Notes: generated by a model from the sequence alone, not told the origin. A DNA stretch of 64,000 nucleotides from Betaproteobacteria bacterium (GCA_021373185.1 JAJFTF010000007.1:52829-116828), one strand, 5' to 3'; shown: positions 10,115-18,955, counted from the first letter of the stretch. Program-made: numbers and translations.

Positions 10115-11056
10115 TTAACGCCTGATTAACCAGCAACGGTGAATTTTCTTGTTGCGGAAATCTTCAGGTATGGTTTGCCCGGAAATTTCAGCTACTTGGC
10201 GAGTTTCCAAGGCAGCCTCATCAAGCTGGAAGCTGCGCAGATTGGTGGAGAAAAACAACTCGCCATCTTCCGTCAGTAGTTTCAGGCATTGGTTGATGAG
10301 CAGGGTGTGGTCGCGTTGCACATCGAGTGCACCGTTCATTTTTTTTGAATTCGAAAAAGTCGGCGGATCCATCACGATCAGGCCGTAGCGCTCCCCTTGC
10401 TTTACTTCCTCATTAAGGAACCCGAATACGTCGGCGCGTATCAGTTCGTGCCGCGTCATATCCATGCCGTTAAGCTCGAAGTTGCGCCGCGCCCAATCCT
10501 GATAGGTATTGGATAAGTCGACCGTTGTGGAGCGTGTGGCGCCGCCTGCAGCGGCATAGACAGTGAAGCTGCCGGTGTAGGCGAACAGATTCAGGAAGCG
10601 TTTGCCTGCAGCCTTCTCCTGTACCAGGCGGCGGGTGTTGCGGTGATCCAGGAACAGGCCGGTGTCGAGGTATTCTTCCAGGTTGACGATGAAGCGGTGC
10701 CCGCCTTCATGCACGATGAAATCTTCGCCTCGCGCGCCGGTTTTTTCATATTGCGCCATGCCGCGCTGGCGTTGGCGTTGCTTGAAGATGATGGCGGCAG
10801 GAGGGAGTTCCAGCACTTCGCTTGCCGCCATGCGCACGCTCTCCACCCACAGCGCATGCTCTTCCTCGCTGATTTGCCATCCGGTGTCGAACTCTTGCAG
10901 GTGCGCTTTTTGTTCGTAGATATCCAGCACGACGGGAAATTCCGGCACATCGCGGTCATAGATGCGATAGCAATGGATGTTTCGACGCTTTGCCCATTTT
11001 GCCCAGTGCCGTGAGTTTTTTCGCAGCCGGTTAGAAAAAATCGAGATATCAGTCAC
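10115..11056 (-). CDS. Stand-alone RlmK-like 23S rRNA (guanine-N7) methyltransferase
   Basis: About 313 residues from a GTG at 11056; the frame is open to another GTG at 11128, but the conserved part begins at FSNRLRKN just inside the shorter form. The protein aligns in my reading with the C-terminal half of E. coli RlmKL, which makes m7G2069: FSNRLRKN near the start, TGLFLDHRNTRR, LNLFAYTGSFTVYAA (SAM motif I), VMDPPTFSNSK, and a C-terminal IHRCWLIRR. It lacks the RlmL (m2G2445) half. Convergent with the HDOD/GGDEF gene (14 nt apart) and divergent from rhlE. No strong ribosome site for either start. Confidence 0.75.
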   Translation of the reverse strand: MTDISIFSNRLRKNSRHWAKWAKRRNIHCYRIYDRDVPEFPVVLDIYEQKAHLQEFDTGWQISEEEHALWVESVRMAASEVLELPPAAIIFKQRQRQRGMAQYEKTGARGEDFIVHEGGHRFIVNLEEYLDTGLFLDHRNTRRLVQEKAAGKRFLNLFAYTGSFTVYAAAGGATRSTTVDLSNTYQDWARRNFELNGMDMTRHELIRADVFGFLNEEVKQGERYGLIVMDPPTFSNSKKMNGALDVQRDHTLLINQCLKLLTEDGELFFSTNLRSFQLDEAALETRQVAEISGQTIPEDFRNKKIHRCWLIRR

Positions 11057-11224
11057 TTGGTAAATCTTTTTGGATGGCGTATAATTATTAGCTAGGTTTT
11101 GTTGCCGTGCAATTCCGGTCTGCCGCACAAGCCTGCGTAGTATACCCCACCCAGAATTTTAACTTTGTCATGATCTGCCTGGACCGGCTGAATTTTGCGG
11201 GCCGATGTTTAGGAGATGTAATAC

Positions 11225-12631
11225 ATGCTGTTTGAAAATCTCGGCCTTTCAGCCGAACTGCTTCACGCTGTTGCCGATCAAGGCTACACCGAACCATCCC
11301 CCATTCAGGCCCAAGCAATTCCGATCATTCTTGAGGGCCGAGATATCATGGCCGGCGCGCAGACTGGCACTGGAAAAACTGCCGGTTTCACTTTGCCGCT
11401 ACTGCAACTTTTGAGTCCATTAGCCAGTACAAGTACCTCACCGGCCAAGCACCCAGTTCGTGCGCTGATTCTTACTCCGACCCGCGAACTGGCGGTACAA
11501 GTGGAAGAAAGCGTCAAGACTTATGGCAAATATCTGCCGCTCAAATCCACTGTGGTTTACGGCGGTGTCAATATTAAAGAACAGATCGCTGCATTGAAAA
11601 GCGGTGTGGAGATACTGGTGGCAACCCCGGGTCGCTTGCTCGACCACGTCGAACAGAAGACCGTAAATCTCTCCAAAGTTGAATTCCTAGTGTTGGATGA
11701 AGCCGACCGTATGTTGGACATGGGTTTTCTTCCCGACATCAAGCGTATCATCTCGTTATTGCCCGCAAAGCGTCAGAATCTACTGTTCTCCGCGACATTT
11801 GCCGGCGAAATCAAAAAATTGTCGGATCAACTGCTGACTGACCCGGTGTTGATCGAGGTTGCACGACGTAATGCGGCTTCCGAAAACGTCACCCAGTTGA
11901 TTTATCCGGTGGACAATGAGCGCAAGCGCGAACTGCTGGCTCACCTGATTAAAATCGATGATCTGCAGCAGGTTCTGGTATTCAGCCGCACCAAGCACGG
12001 TGCCAGCCGGCTTGCCAGCCAGCTTGAACGGGATGGCATTTCCGCTACCGCGATTCATGGCGACAAGAGCCAGCAGCAACGTACCCAGGCATTGGCGGAT
12101 TTCAAGTTGGGCGTAATGCGGGTGCTGGTGGCGACCGATGTCGCTGCGCGCGGCTTGGACATCGATCAACTGCCCTTGGTGGTGAACTTCGACTTGCCTA
12201 ATGTGCCGGAGGATTACGTCCACCGCATCGGTCGTACAGGACGCGCCGGCAGCAGCGGGGCGGCGATCTCCCTGGTGTGTGCGAGCGAGCTGAGAATGCT
12301 GGGCGATATCGAGAATATGCTCAAGCGCGAACTGCCAAGGAAAATAGAACCCGGCTTCGAGCCTGGTGCCGTGGCACAGATCGAGGCGCGTGCTGGATTT
12401 TCAGACCGTCCGCGCCGCGACTCGCGGCCCGCTGATCGCCAGAGCGGGGGAGGCAGAGGCATCGGGGTTGCTCCGCGCAAACCTGTCGTCAATCCTCTGG
12501 ATCTGCCATACGTCACACCGCCAGCCCAGCAATCTGCGGCCAAGCTGGCGTCTGATACGCGCCAAATAAAGAAGAAACCCATTCCCGCATTGTTGATGCG
12601 CCCGCCTGTGCCGCAGACGGAAGGAAATTAA
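11225..12631 (+). CDS. rhlE: DEAD-box RNA helicase RhlE
   Basis: 468 residues. All helicase motifs are visible in order: the Q-motif region ([14 protein letters not shown]), AQTGTGKT (I), PTRELAVQ (Ia), [20 protein letters not shown] (II), SATFAGE (III), [11 protein letters not shown] (V), [10 protein letters not shown] (VI). The C-terminal tail is basic, rich in Arg, Gly and Pro, typical of RhlE rather than SrmB or DbpA. A GGAGATG ribosome site precedes the ATG. It probably remodels RNA in ribosome assembly or with RNase E, whose gene lies further along. Confidence 0.9.
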   Translation: MLFENLGLSAELLHAVADQGYTEPSPIQAQAIPIILEGRDIMAGAQTGTGKTAGFTLPLLQLLSPLASTSTSPAKHPVRALILTPTRELAVQVEESVKTYGKYLPLKSTVVYGGVNIKEQIAALKSGVEILVATPGRLLDHVEQKTVNLSKVEFLVLDEADRMLDMGFLPDIKRIISLLPAKRQNLLFSATFAGEIKKLSDQLLTDPVLIEVARRNAASENVTQLIYPVDNERKRELLAHLIKIDDLQQVLVFSRTKHGASRLASQLERDGISATAIHGDKSQQQRTQALADFKLGVMRVLVATDVAARGLDIDQLPLVVNFDLPNVPEDYVHRIGRTGRAGSSGAAISLVCASELRMLGDIENMLKRELPRKIEPGFEPGAVAQIEARAGFSDRPRRDSRPADRQSGGGRGIGVAPRKPVVNPLDLPYVTPPAQQSAAKLASDTRQIKKKPIPALLMRPPVPQTEGN

Positions 12632-12644
12632 TTCCCGTTGAATG

Positions 12645-12673
12645 TTGATTCCATCCGGGTTCTGGTTTATCCT
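12645..12673 (+). promoter_or_regulatory. Putative promoter for tRNA-Ser / 4.5S RNA
   Basis: TTGATT (12645-12650), a 17-bp spacer, then TATCCT (12668-12673). A start about 7 nt later falls just upstream of the mature tRNA 5' end at 12686. Sequence match only. Confidence 0.4.
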
Positions 12674-12685
12674 TGCGGCCTCTTC

Positions 12686-12776
12686 GGAGAGGTGGATGAG
12701 TGGTTTAAGTCGCACGCCTGGAAAGCGTGTTCAGGATAATATCCTGACGGGGGTTCGAATCCCCCCCTCTCCGCCA
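12686..12776 (+). tRNA. tRNA-Ser (GGA)
   Basis: A 91-nt class II tRNA with long variable arm. The acceptor GGAGAGG pairs with CCTCTCC, the discriminator is G73 and CCA is encoded (12774-12776). The anticodon loop CCTGGAAAG reads GGA, decoding UCC/UCU. The T-arm is GGGGTTCGAATCCCC. The SRP RNA follows after 7 nt, probably on the same precursor. Confidence 0.96.
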
Positions 12777-12783
12777 GATTTAT

Positions 12784-12879
12784 GGCGGGCCTCCCCGCAT
12801 TGCAAGGTGGTTAACCTGGTCAGGTCCGGAAGGAAGCAGCCACAGCTACTTATTGCAAGTGCCGGGGGTTAGGCTCGCC
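12784..12879 (+). ncRNA. ffs: Signal recognition particle 4.5S RNA
   Basis: A single long hairpin: the 5' GGCGGGCCT strand pairs with AGGCTCGCC at the 3' end. The conserved Ffh-binding apical part is present, with TCAGGTCCGGAAGGAAGCAG containing the GGAA tetraloop and the asymmetric AGCAGCCA internal loop. The position between tRNA-Ser and dnaX is the usual one in betaproteobacteria. It forms the SRP with Ffh to target membrane proteins. Confidence 0.95.
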
Positions 12880-12920
12880 ACCCCTAAACCGTTTGCCGTC
12901 CTGTCGGGCGGAGCGGATTC

Positions 12921-12929
12921 TGGTACAAT
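12921..12929 (+). promoter_or_regulatory. Extended -10 promoter immediately before dnaX
   Basis: TGGTACAAT (TGn plus TACAAT) ends 8 nt before the dnaX ATG. No good -35 is seen at 17 bp. Transcription would start within a few bases of the start codon, giving a nearly leaderless mRNA, consistent with the absence of a Shine-Dalgarno sequence (TTTCCCTCC precedes ATG). Confidence 0.4.
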
Positions 12930-12937
12930 TTCCCTCC

Positions 12938-14572
12938 ATGAGTTACCAAGTCCTTGCGCGCAAATGGCGCCCTAAAACCTTTGGCGATCTGGTCGGCCAG
13001 GAGCATGTCGTCAGGGCGCTTTCCAATGCGCTCACACAGCAGCGCCTGCACCACGCCTACCTGCTCACCGGCACGCGAGGCGTCGGCAAAACCACGCTGG
13101 CGCGCATCATGGCCAAGGCGCTCAACTGCGAAACGGGTATTACTGCCACGCCATGCGGCGAATGCTCGGCCTGCCGCGAAATCGACAGCGGTCGTTTCGT
13201 CGACCTGCTCGAATTGGATGCGGCTTCCAATACCGGCATCGACAACATGCGCGAAGTGCTGGATAACGCGCAATACGCACCGACTGCTGGCCGCTTCAAA
13301 ATCTATTTGATCGACGAAGTGCACATGCTGTCCAAAGCGGCTTTCAATTCCATGCTGAAAACGTTGGAAGAGCCGCCTGAACATGTGAAATTCATTCTCG
13401 CTACGACCGATCCGCAAAAAATTCCGGTGACGGTGTTGTCCCGCTGTTTGCAATTCAACCTCAAACAGATGCCACCCTTGGCGATTGTCGGCCATTTGCA
13501 GCGCGTGATGGAGAAAGAAGGCATCCCATTTGAGTTGCCGGCACTGCAATTACTGGCGCGCGCCGCGCAAGGCAGCATGCGCGATGCGCTGTCGCTTCTT
13601 GATCAGGCTATCGCCTATAGCGGCGGCAAGGTCGAGGAAGGAGCGGTGCGCGATATGCTTGGCGCGATCGATCAGACCTATCTGTTTGAAATTCTAGATG
13701 CGCTCGCCGCCAAGGACGGATCGGCCCTGGTTGCCGCGACCGAAAGGATGGAGGAGCGCAGCCTGTCATTTGAAGCAGCCTTGGCGGACTTGGGCGTTCT
13801 GCTGCATAGGATTGCTTTGGCACAAACAGTGCCGGATGCGCTTGGAGAGGAATTACCGGAGCGGGATAAGCTACTCGAACTGGCGCAGACTTTCGATGCC
13901 GAAGAGGTGCAACTGTTCTACCAGATCGCCTTGCATGGCCGGCGCGACTTGCATCTGGCACCAGACGAATTTGCCGGCTTCAGCATGACGCTGTTGCGCA
14001 TGCTGGCCTTTACCCTGGAAGAGTCGCCGCAGACGCCAAGTCGCCGTGAAGCGCCGCGCACGCCTCCCGTTGCGCGCAAAGAGGCGCCTTCCGCAGAAAA
14101 ACCGGCTGCTGCACCACCCTGTGAAGAAGCCCCTTCCGCCGAAAGGCCGGTTCCCGCCGCCAGCGCAAAAACCATACAACCGGAAAATCCCCCATTTGAC
14201 GGCAACTGGCACACTCTGGTGAATCGCCTCAAACTGGGCGGTATGGCAAAAATGCTGGCCCAGCACTGCGAGCTCAAATCTTTCGACAACGGGTTGATGG
14301 AGTTATGCGTGCCGCAGGAACATCGGCACTTGGCGGACAAGCCTTATCAAGATAAATTAAAAGCAGCCGTGATCGAGTTTTTTCCCGATCCGGTCAAACT
14401 CAATATTAGCGTGGGCGACGTCACTGGCGCGACACCCGCTCAGATCGAAAATCGTGAGAAGCAGGAAAAGCAGTCGCTGGCAGTGGCTGCAATTGAGCAG
14501 GATCCATTTGTCCGCGATCTGGTTGAAAATTTGGACGCGAAAGTCATTGAGTCTTCGATCAAACTTTTATAG
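12938..14572 (+). CDS. dnaX: DNA polymerase III subunits gamma/tau
   Basis: 544 residues from the ATG that gives the canonical N-terminus [15 protein letters not shown]. It is the clamp-loader ATPase: Walker [10 protein letters not shown], a four-cysteine zinc module ([16 protein letters not shown]), Walker [10 protein letters not shown], and a sensor/SRC segment [16 protein letters not shown]. Clamp-loader domains I-III occupy about residues 1-370, followed by an Ala/Pro/Glu-rich linker and a tau-like C-terminal domain. I saw no AAAAAAG slippery heptamer, so production of a short gamma form by frameshift is not evident. It heads a dnaX-ybaB-recR operon. Confidence 0.96.
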   Translation: MSYQVLARKWRPKTFGDLVGQEHVVRALSNALTQQRLHHAYLLTGTRGVGKTTLARIMAKALNCETGITATPCGECSACREIDSGRFVDLLELDAASNTGIDNMREVLDNAQYAPTAGRFKIYLIDEVHMLSKAAFNSMLKTLEEPPEHVKFILATTDPQKIPVTVLSRCLQFNLKQMPPLAIVGHLQRVMEKEGIPFELPALQLLARAAQGSMRDALSLLDQAIAYSGGKVEEGAVRDMLGAIDQTYLFEILDALAAKDGSALVAATERMEERSLSFEAALADLGVLLHRIALAQTVPDALGEELPERDKLLELAQTFDAEEVQLFYQIALHGRRDLHLAPDEFAGFSMTLLRMLAFTLEESPQTPSRREAPRTPPVARKEAPSAEKPAAAPPCEEAPSAERPVPAASAKTIQPENPPFDGNWHTLVNRLKLGGMAKMLAQHCELKSFDNGLMELCVPQEHRHLADKPYQDKLKAAVIEFFPDPVKLNISVGDVTGATPAQIENREKQEKQSLAVAAIEQDPFVRDLVENLDAKVIESSIKLL

Positions 14573-14589
14573 CGAATCAGGAGAGCAAG

Positions 14590-14916
14590 ATGTTAAAAGG
14601 CGGTTTGGGCAATCTGATGAAACAGGCCCAGCAAATGCAGGAAAACATGCAGAAAATGCAGGAAAAGTTGGCCACAATAGACGTGGAAGGGCAGGCAGGT
14701 GCCGGCATGGTCAAAGTGGTGATGAACTGCCGTCATGATGTAAAGCGGGTGAGCATCGATGACAGCCTGATGGGCGAGGACAAGGAAATGCTGGAAGACC
14801 TGCTTGCCGCCGCAGTGAATGATGCGGTGCGTCGTGTTGAAACCACTTCCCAGGAAAAGATGAGTGGCCTTGCGGCTGGTATGGGATTGCCGCCTGGGAT
14901 GAAGTTGCCGTTCTGA
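14590..14916 (+). CDS. ybaB: YbaB/EbfC family nucleoid-associated protein
   Basis: 108 residues, as usual for this family. It begins [20 protein letters not shown], contains the conserved [24 protein letters not shown], and ends in [11 protein letters not shown]. It is a dimeric DNA-binding tweezer protein. Located 17 nt after dnaX and one base before the recR start; the dnaX-ybaB-recR order is strongly conserved. Confidence 0.95.
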   Translation: MLKGGLGNLMKQAQQMQENMQKMQEKLATIDVEGQAGAGMVKVVMNCRHDVKRVSIDDSLMGEDKEMLEDLLAAAVNDAVRRVETTSQEKMSGLAAGMGLPPGMKLPF

Positions 14917-14917
14917 A

Positions 14918-15514
14918 GTGAAAGCCCCTTCCAGCCTTGAAAATTTGATTGAAACCTTGCGCTGTCTGCCAGGTGTCGGTCCAAAGTCGGCCCAGCGCAT
15001 GGCCTACCATCTATTGCAACGCGACCAGAAGGGCGCACTGAAACTGGCTGGCGCACTGACGCATGCATTGGACACTATCCTTCACTGTCGCCTGTGCAAT
15101 AGCTTTACTGAGGAAGAAACTTGCCACCTGTGCCGCTCACCGCGCCGCGATACTTCCTTATTATGTGTGGTGGAAACGCCGGCTGACCTGTTGATGATGG
15201 AACAGACACAAGGTTACCACGGCCTGTATTTCGTCCTGATGGGCCGGCTTAGCCCCCTTGATGGCATCGGCCCCAAGGAAATCCACCTCGACCGTCTGAT
15301 CCAGCGCGCTGCTGACGGTATAGTCAAAGAAGTTATCCTCGCGACAAATTTTACGGTCGAGGGCGAGGCTACTGCACACTATATAGGCGAAGTCTTGCAC
15401 TCGCGCGGGATGAAAGCCAGTCGCATCGCGCGCGGATTGCCGGTAGGCGGGGAGCTTGAACATGTGGATAGCGGCACTTTAGCGCAAGCGCTTCTGGAGC
15501 GTCGCGAAGTTTAA
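14918..15514 (+). CDS. recR: Recombination mediator RecR
   Basis: 198 residues starting at GTG, one base after the ybaB stop. It carries an N-terminal helix-hairpin-helix ([20 protein letters not shown]), a four-cysteine zinc finger ([16 protein letters not shown]) and a Toprim domain ([27 protein letters not shown]). With RecO/RecF it loads RecA onto SSB-coated gaps. Normal family length. Last gene of the dnaX operon. Confidence 0.96.
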   Translation: MKAPSSLENLIETLRCLPGVGPKSAQRMAYHLLQRDQKGALKLAGALTHALDTILHCRLCNSFTEEETCHLCRSPRRDTSLLCVVETPADLLMMEQTQGYHGLYFVLMGRLSPLDGIGPKEIHLDRLIQRAADGIVKEVILATNFTVEGEATAHYIGEVLHSRGMKASRIARGLPVGGELEHVDSGTLAQALLERREV

Positions 15515-15659
15515 CGATATTTCAGTGCAACAACAAAAGGAATGCCATAGTATAGACTGATGAATTTAAGGTGATTCTTGGACAAAACGCGAGCGGTTCC
15601 ATCTGATATTATGGTTCCTGATATAGATTATTTAAGATGAAGCAGGCAATGCCTGACTT

Positions 15660-16358
15660 GTGGATATTATGACTCTTTCTGAAATAGCGCCCAGTAAGTC
15701 CAAAAAAGGTAACGTCATAATTATCGATGATCATCCTATTGTGCGCCAAGGTATCGCTCAATTAATCAATCGTGAAGATGACTTGCGGGTTTGTTGTGAA
15801 GCAGGGAGTGCAGAGCAGGCTCTGGAAGAGTTAGCCAAATGTACATGTTGCGGCTACGATATTGCACTCGTTGATATGTCGCTTCCTGGCACCTCTGGAC
15901 TTGAACTCGTCAAAATTCTGCGCTCACGCATGCCAGAGATGCATATCCTGGTAATTTCCATGCACGATGAATCGCTCTACGCCGAACGGGCATTGAGAGC
16001 AGGCGCCAAAGGCTACATCATGAAGCAGGAAGCCACCCAAAAAGTCCTTTTCGCGATCAGGCAAATACTGGGCGGAGGCGTCTATGTCAGCGACAAGATG
16101 CACATAAAAATATTGCGGGGCGTCATTGAACACAGAGTTGATGATTCAGCGTTTCCGCTTTCCTGCCTAAGCGACAAGGAGCTGGAAGTTTTGCGACTCA
16201 TCGGCATGGGTTTGAAAACCAGGAGTATTGCCGAGATGCTTGGCCGCAGCGTGAAAACTGTCGAGGCTCACCGCGCCAATATCAAGGGGAAGCTGAATTT
16301 GGTTAACGCAACAGAGCTGGTTAAATTTGCTGTGCAATGGATTGAGAGCGGCTCATGA
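15660..16358 (+). CDS. LuxR/NarL-family response regulator
   Basis: 232 residues from GTG 15660; ATG 15669 is an equally possible start. The N-terminal receiver has acidic pair DDHP, phospho-acceptor Asp in ALVDMSLPG and Lys in GYIMKQEA. The C-terminal GerE-type HTH is LSDKELEVLRLIGMG...KTVEAHRANIKGKL. The closest pattern is the NarL/UhpA/FixJ subgroup. No histidine kinase is adjacent, so the signal is unknown. Its stop codon falls in the loop of its own terminator hairpin, and the gene lies directly beside dif. Confidence 0.88.
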   Translation: MDIMTLSEIAPSKSKKGNVIIIDDHPIVRQGIAQLINREDDLRVCCEAGSAEQALEELAKCTCCGYDIALVDMSLPGTSGLELVKILRSRMPEMHILVISMHDESLYAERALRAGAKGYIMKQEATQKVLFAIRQILGGGVYVSDKMHIKILRGVIEHRVDDSAFPLSCLSDKELEVLRLIGMGLKTRSIAEMLGRSVKTVEAHRANIKGKLNLVNATELVKFAVQWIESGS

Positions 16359-16372
16359 GAGCTGGCTTTTTT
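16347..16372 (+). terminator. Rho-independent terminator overlapping the response-regulator stop
   Basis: AGCGGCTC (16347-16354) pairs, with one bulge, to GAGCTGGCT (16359-16367). The loop ATGA contains the gene's TGA stop, and the stem is followed by a run of T. It closes transcription just before dif. Confidence 0.65.
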
Positions 16373-16393
16373 GATCCATTTCAATAATGTGTA

Positions 16394-16421
16394 ATTTAAC
16401 ATAATATACATTATGCGAAGT
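16394..16421 (-). other. Chromosomal dif site (XerC/XerD dimer resolution site), left prophage boundary
   Basis: Read on the minus strand: XerC arm ACTTCGCATAA, central TGTATA, XerD arm TTATGTTAAAT. The XerD arm and central hexamer equal the E. coli dif sequence as I remember it, and the XerC arm matches at 8 of 11 positions. It is the only intact copy in the window; a second copy at 23759-23786 shares only the XerC arm and centre. Its position at a strand-bias switch supports its being the chromosome terminus site. After phage integration the XerD arm here is host DNA and the flank beyond the XerC arm is phage DNA. Confidence 0.88.
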
Positions 16422-16597
16422 AGGAGACAGTTTAGTCGATTCGGTTTTACCCGCTTTTATGAATATACCGTAATCATAATTTTATCCCGTTGGCGTACCC
16501 TTTTGCCCCTTACTGGTTTTGCCTTTAAGTCATAAGTTAGATTTATCGGTTTTTACAAAACCCATAAAAATAATCCTAACTTGTAGGGGCAAAAAAC
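16422..16597. promoter_or_regulatory. Prophage intergenic region with nested inverted repeats
   Basis: An AT-rich gap between dif and the XafT-like gene. It holds TTTTGCCCC (16501-16509) facing GGGGCAAAA (16586-16594), AAGTTAG (16534-16540) facing CTAACTT (16576-16582), and a local GGTTTT/AAAACC hairpin between them. In filamentous phages such structured gaps carry the ssDNA origins or packaging signal; the repeats could equally be operator sites. In the circular phage this region adjoins the 3' end of the HTH gene. Confidence 0.45.
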
Positions 16598-17089
16598 ATG
16601 AAAAAAAACCTCACTCAGCGGGAAAAAATCGCGCTTTGGCAGAAAAAAGTTGAGAATTTCACCGCACCAAACGAGCTAAATTCCCTGCTTTTTGGCATCC
16701 AAGAGCCCGAAAAACTCCTCGGAATTGACCGCGTTACCCTCGCCCGTTGGCGCTCTGGAGAAAGCCGAATACCCCTCACCGCAACCCGGTTTTTAGAGAT
16801 CTTACGCGGAGAACTGCCTAAATGGTTTGGCATTTGGGAAGGCTGGCGGTTTTCGCCGGACGGCTGGCTGTTCCCGCCCGGATGGGGCGAAGGCTTGAGC
16901 CGAGAAGATATTCTGAACTTGTGGACATGGCGCAGACAGGCATTCATGGTACAAGCAATGGAATGCGAAAACGCCAGATTAAAAAAGGATTTGGCTTTCT
17001 ACAAAAGCGAATTACAGACCAAGCAACGGCTAGGATTTGCGGAAAGTTTAGGAGAAGTTTTGCAAGAAGTTACGGATTGCGCGAATTGA
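16598..17089 (+). CDS. XafT/VC1465-like protein (DUF3653 family), putative Xer recombination activator
   Basis: 163 residues. Residues 40-110 carry the family core: VTLARWRSGESRIPLTATR, then the Trp-rich WFGIWEGWRFSPDGWLFPPG and LWTWRRQAF; the C-terminal 45 residues look helical. DUF3653 proteins are small phage proteins, and one of them, XafT of the Vibrio satellite phage TLC, activates XerD-first recombination at dif independently of FtsK. Here the gene is the first after dif and opposes the structural operon, which fits a role in integration or excision. It overlaps convergently by 20 nt with the next gene. Function inferred from family and place. Confidence 0.65.
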   Translation: MKKNLTQREKIALWQKKVENFTAPNELNSLLFGIQEPEKLLGIDRVTLARWRSGESRIPLTATRFLEILRGELPKWFGIWEGWRFSPDGWLFPPGWGEGLSREDILNLWTWRRQAFMVQAMECENARLKKDLAFYKSELQTKQRLGFAESLGEVLQEVTDCAN

Positions 17090-17330
17090 ACTCATTACGC
17101 CAGCCATCGCACCCCATTTGAGTGGCCTTAGATTGCAAATCCCTTTCAATTTCAACAAGGCTTTTTTTGCCGCCTGACTCCATGTTTTGGTCACGAAAAT
17201 GTTTAATCTCCCTCAATTCACGCAAGACCGGAAAACATTCATTGTATTCAAATATCTGCTGTTGCGTCAGTTGACTGGCAACAACAGAACCGGCGCACAG
17301 CAAGAACAACACGGCCAAAACGGTTTTCAT
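17070..17330 (-). CDS. Small secreted prophage protein
   Basis: 86 residues with a clear signal peptide (MKTVLAVLFLLCAGSVVAS, cleavage likely after the Ala near residue 18). The mature part contains two cysteines (in NECFPVL and MGCDGW) that could pair. No family recognised. It is the most distal gene of the minus-strand phage operon and its end overlaps the XafT-like gene by 20 nt. It could be a periplasmic accessory or superinfection protein; this is a guess. Confidence 0.55.
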   Translation of the reverse strand: MKTVLAVLFLLCAGSVVASQLTQQQIFEYNECFPVLRELREIKHFRDQNMESGGKKSLVEIERDLQSKATQMGCDGWRNEFNSRNP

Positions 17331-17380
17331 GGCGTTATCCCATTCGGTTATGACGTGGAAATAACGACAGGCTACACTAT

Positions 17381-17578
17381 TTATCGTTTCCGTAACAATT
17401 GAGTTTGAATCAATCGCACAATCACAGCCGTTTTTGATTCGCCCCGGTGCTGCAGATACCCCATCAGACCGGCATATGTTTCTGCCGGAAGTTCAACCGT
17501 AAACGATTTAAGGCCGTGGCGTTCGCGATGCGCCCGGACTCTGGCGGCGGCGTTTTCATGGATTTTATGGCGGCTCAT
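17381..17578 (-). CDS. Small basic protein, possible ribbon-helix-helix regulator
   Basis: 65 residues from the ATG at 17578, which has AAAGG upstream; a longer frame to 17638 is unlikely. The N-terminal 28 residues are very basic (RHKIHENAAARVRAHRERHG). KSFTVELPAETYAGLMGYLQ followed by a helix-rich tail resembles a ribbon-helix-helix fold, where the beta strand inserts in DNA. Located between zot and the secreted protein gene. Fold assignment is by pattern only. Confidence 0.5.
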   Translation of the reverse strand: MSRHKIHENAAARVRAHRERHGLKSFTVELPAETYAGLMGYLQHRGESKTAVIVRLIQTQLLRKR

Positions 17579-17701
17579 TAGAAAACCTTTCAAAACAGTC
17601 AGCAGGAGGGAGTTTTGCCGATACCAGTCAGGTAGCAACTGGCCAAACTTTTAACCTAAACAACGGGCTGTTGCGCCCGTCAGGTAAAAAGATTCAGCAA
17701 T

Positions 17702-18643
17702 CTAGCTAAACGCACCGAGTGCATTAAAACGTTTCCAATGTTTAACAGCCTGATCTGGCGGTAATTTGGACAACATAACCGCTATCGGATGCTTTGGGAT
17801 TGGCACAGGTGCATCAGAAATGGCCTGATCTGGTTCAAGCCAGCCACAGGCCACACAAAATTGAGCAATTCCATACATCGGCACACGCCACCACAGCGAC
17901 AACAGAAAAGGCAAAATAGACTCTTTTTTCGCCATATAGCGCCCTTTCAAGTGCCATGCCGACAGGGTGCAGTGTAGGCCTACAGGCGGCATTATCACGC
18001 CACCACTCAATAACACGCTTGGCCGATAGACCTGTTTAGTGTCATAGGCTGAATACAAATCCTTGGCTTGGTACATCCACCGGTCAGAGACCGGCGCATC
18101 ATGATTTGTGCCATATTTAACTATACCAAGATGAATTTTAGGCGGGTTGATCTTGGCACCGAATATCTTGCCAATCGGCGTTATTAGAGGGATGGCGAGG
18201 CGATCTAAGCGCTTGCAGGTAACAAGAAATTCGACGAGCGCCGTTCTAACCTGCTTATCAATGAGGGAAATGTCCTGAATGATTAAATACACATCCCAGC
18301 CGAGTTTGCGCGAGTGCAACAGCCAATCAATGAAATGTTGCCGCCCTTTATCCGCCCAGGACCGAGTATTTAGCCAAGTGCCGCATTCATCCAAGACAAT
18401 CAGGCCGTTATCTGATTCTTCAATACCGGCCTGCCCTCGGCCAAGTGCGTTGAAATCGTCAACGGTTGGGTGATCTGGCAAACGCATGACAAAACGCCGG
18501 CTGTTCGGACTTGCCAAACCATCCATAAATATATCAAGGTTGGTCGCAACAGTTTTATCAGCCCGAAGTGCATCGCGGATTCGCCCCACAGTGGCGAGCG
18601 TTTTACCCGAGCCGAGCTTACCGGTAATCAGGTAGACGCCCAT
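17702..18643 (-). CDS. zot: Zot-domain phage assembly ATPase (pI-like)
   Basis: 313 residues. A Walker A motif GKLGSGKT stands at residues 8-15, with a Walker B-like LIVLDECGTWLNTR and LHSRKLGWDVYLIIQD, all standard for the Zot/pI family that drives filamentous phage extrusion. A hydrophobic stretch at about residues 245-262 (ILPFLLSLWWRVPMYGIAQ) is the candidate inner-membrane segment. The C-terminal domain is short, so any toxin-like activity of Vibrio Zot should not be assumed. It starts 3 nt after the pVI-like gene ends. Confidence 0.9.
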   Translation of the reverse strand: MGVYLITGKLGSGKTLATVGRIRDALRADKTVATNLDIFMDGLASPNSRRFVMRLPDHPTVDDFNALGRGQAGIEESDNGLIVLDECGTWLNTRSWADKGRQHFIDWLLHSRKLGWDVYLIIQDISLIDKQVRTALVEFLVTCKRLDRLAIPLITPIGKIFGAKINPPKIHLGIVKYGTNHDAPVSDRWMYQAKDLYSAYDTKQVYRPSVLLSGGVIMPPVGLHCTLSAWHLKGRYMAKKESILPFLLSLWWRVPMYGIAQFCVACGWLEPDQAISDAPVPIPKHPIAVMLSKLPPDQAVKHWKRFNALGAFS

Positions 18644-18646
18644 TTT

Positions 18647-18955
18647 TTAGAACTTAGCCCAATGATTGAGAATTTTTACCTGTCCGTCATAAGCCCAACG
18701 CGCAAGGCTACCGCCAATAATCGCACCAAGGCAGTAAGACGCATTGGAGGGAATCACCATCCCAGCCGTACTGGCAAGCGGCGATGTAGCGGCATACTGA
18801 ATACCCGCAATAAAACTATTAATTGTCATGCCAAACGCTAAAGTTATCGAGATAAAACCAGCAATAGCTGCCGCAGTAATTGCCGCCCTTTTGGTGAAAT
18901 AGGCAACGATCCACCCTGTTAAAGAAGTGAATAAGCCAAGGAACCAAGCAGCCAT
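18647..18955 (-). CDS. Minor coat protein pVI-like (DUF5455-type) membrane protein
   Basis: 102 residues with three hydrophobic segments: FLGLFTSLTGWIVAYFT, AAITAAAIAGFISITLAFG and a third around SYCLGAIIGGSLARW. Size, hydrophobicity and position between the pIII-like and Zot genes match pVI of filamentous phages, which caps the terminal end with pIII. Its ATG overlaps the last base of the preceding gene, so translation is coupled. Confidence 0.75.
   Translation of the reverse strand: MAAWFLGLFTSLTGWIVAYFTKRAAITAAAIAGFISITLAFGMTINSFIAGIQYAATSPLASTAGMVIPSNASYCLGAIIGGSLARWAYDGQVKILNHWAKF

Noticed and set aside
12938..14572. Programmed frameshift in dnaX giving a short gamma protein
   Set aside because: I found no A-AAA-AAG type heptamer with following hairpin near the end of domain III.
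17702..18643. Zot as an enterotoxin
   Set aside because: Only the assembly-ATPase domain is evident; Zot homologues occur in most filamentous phages and no other toxin gene is present in the prophage.
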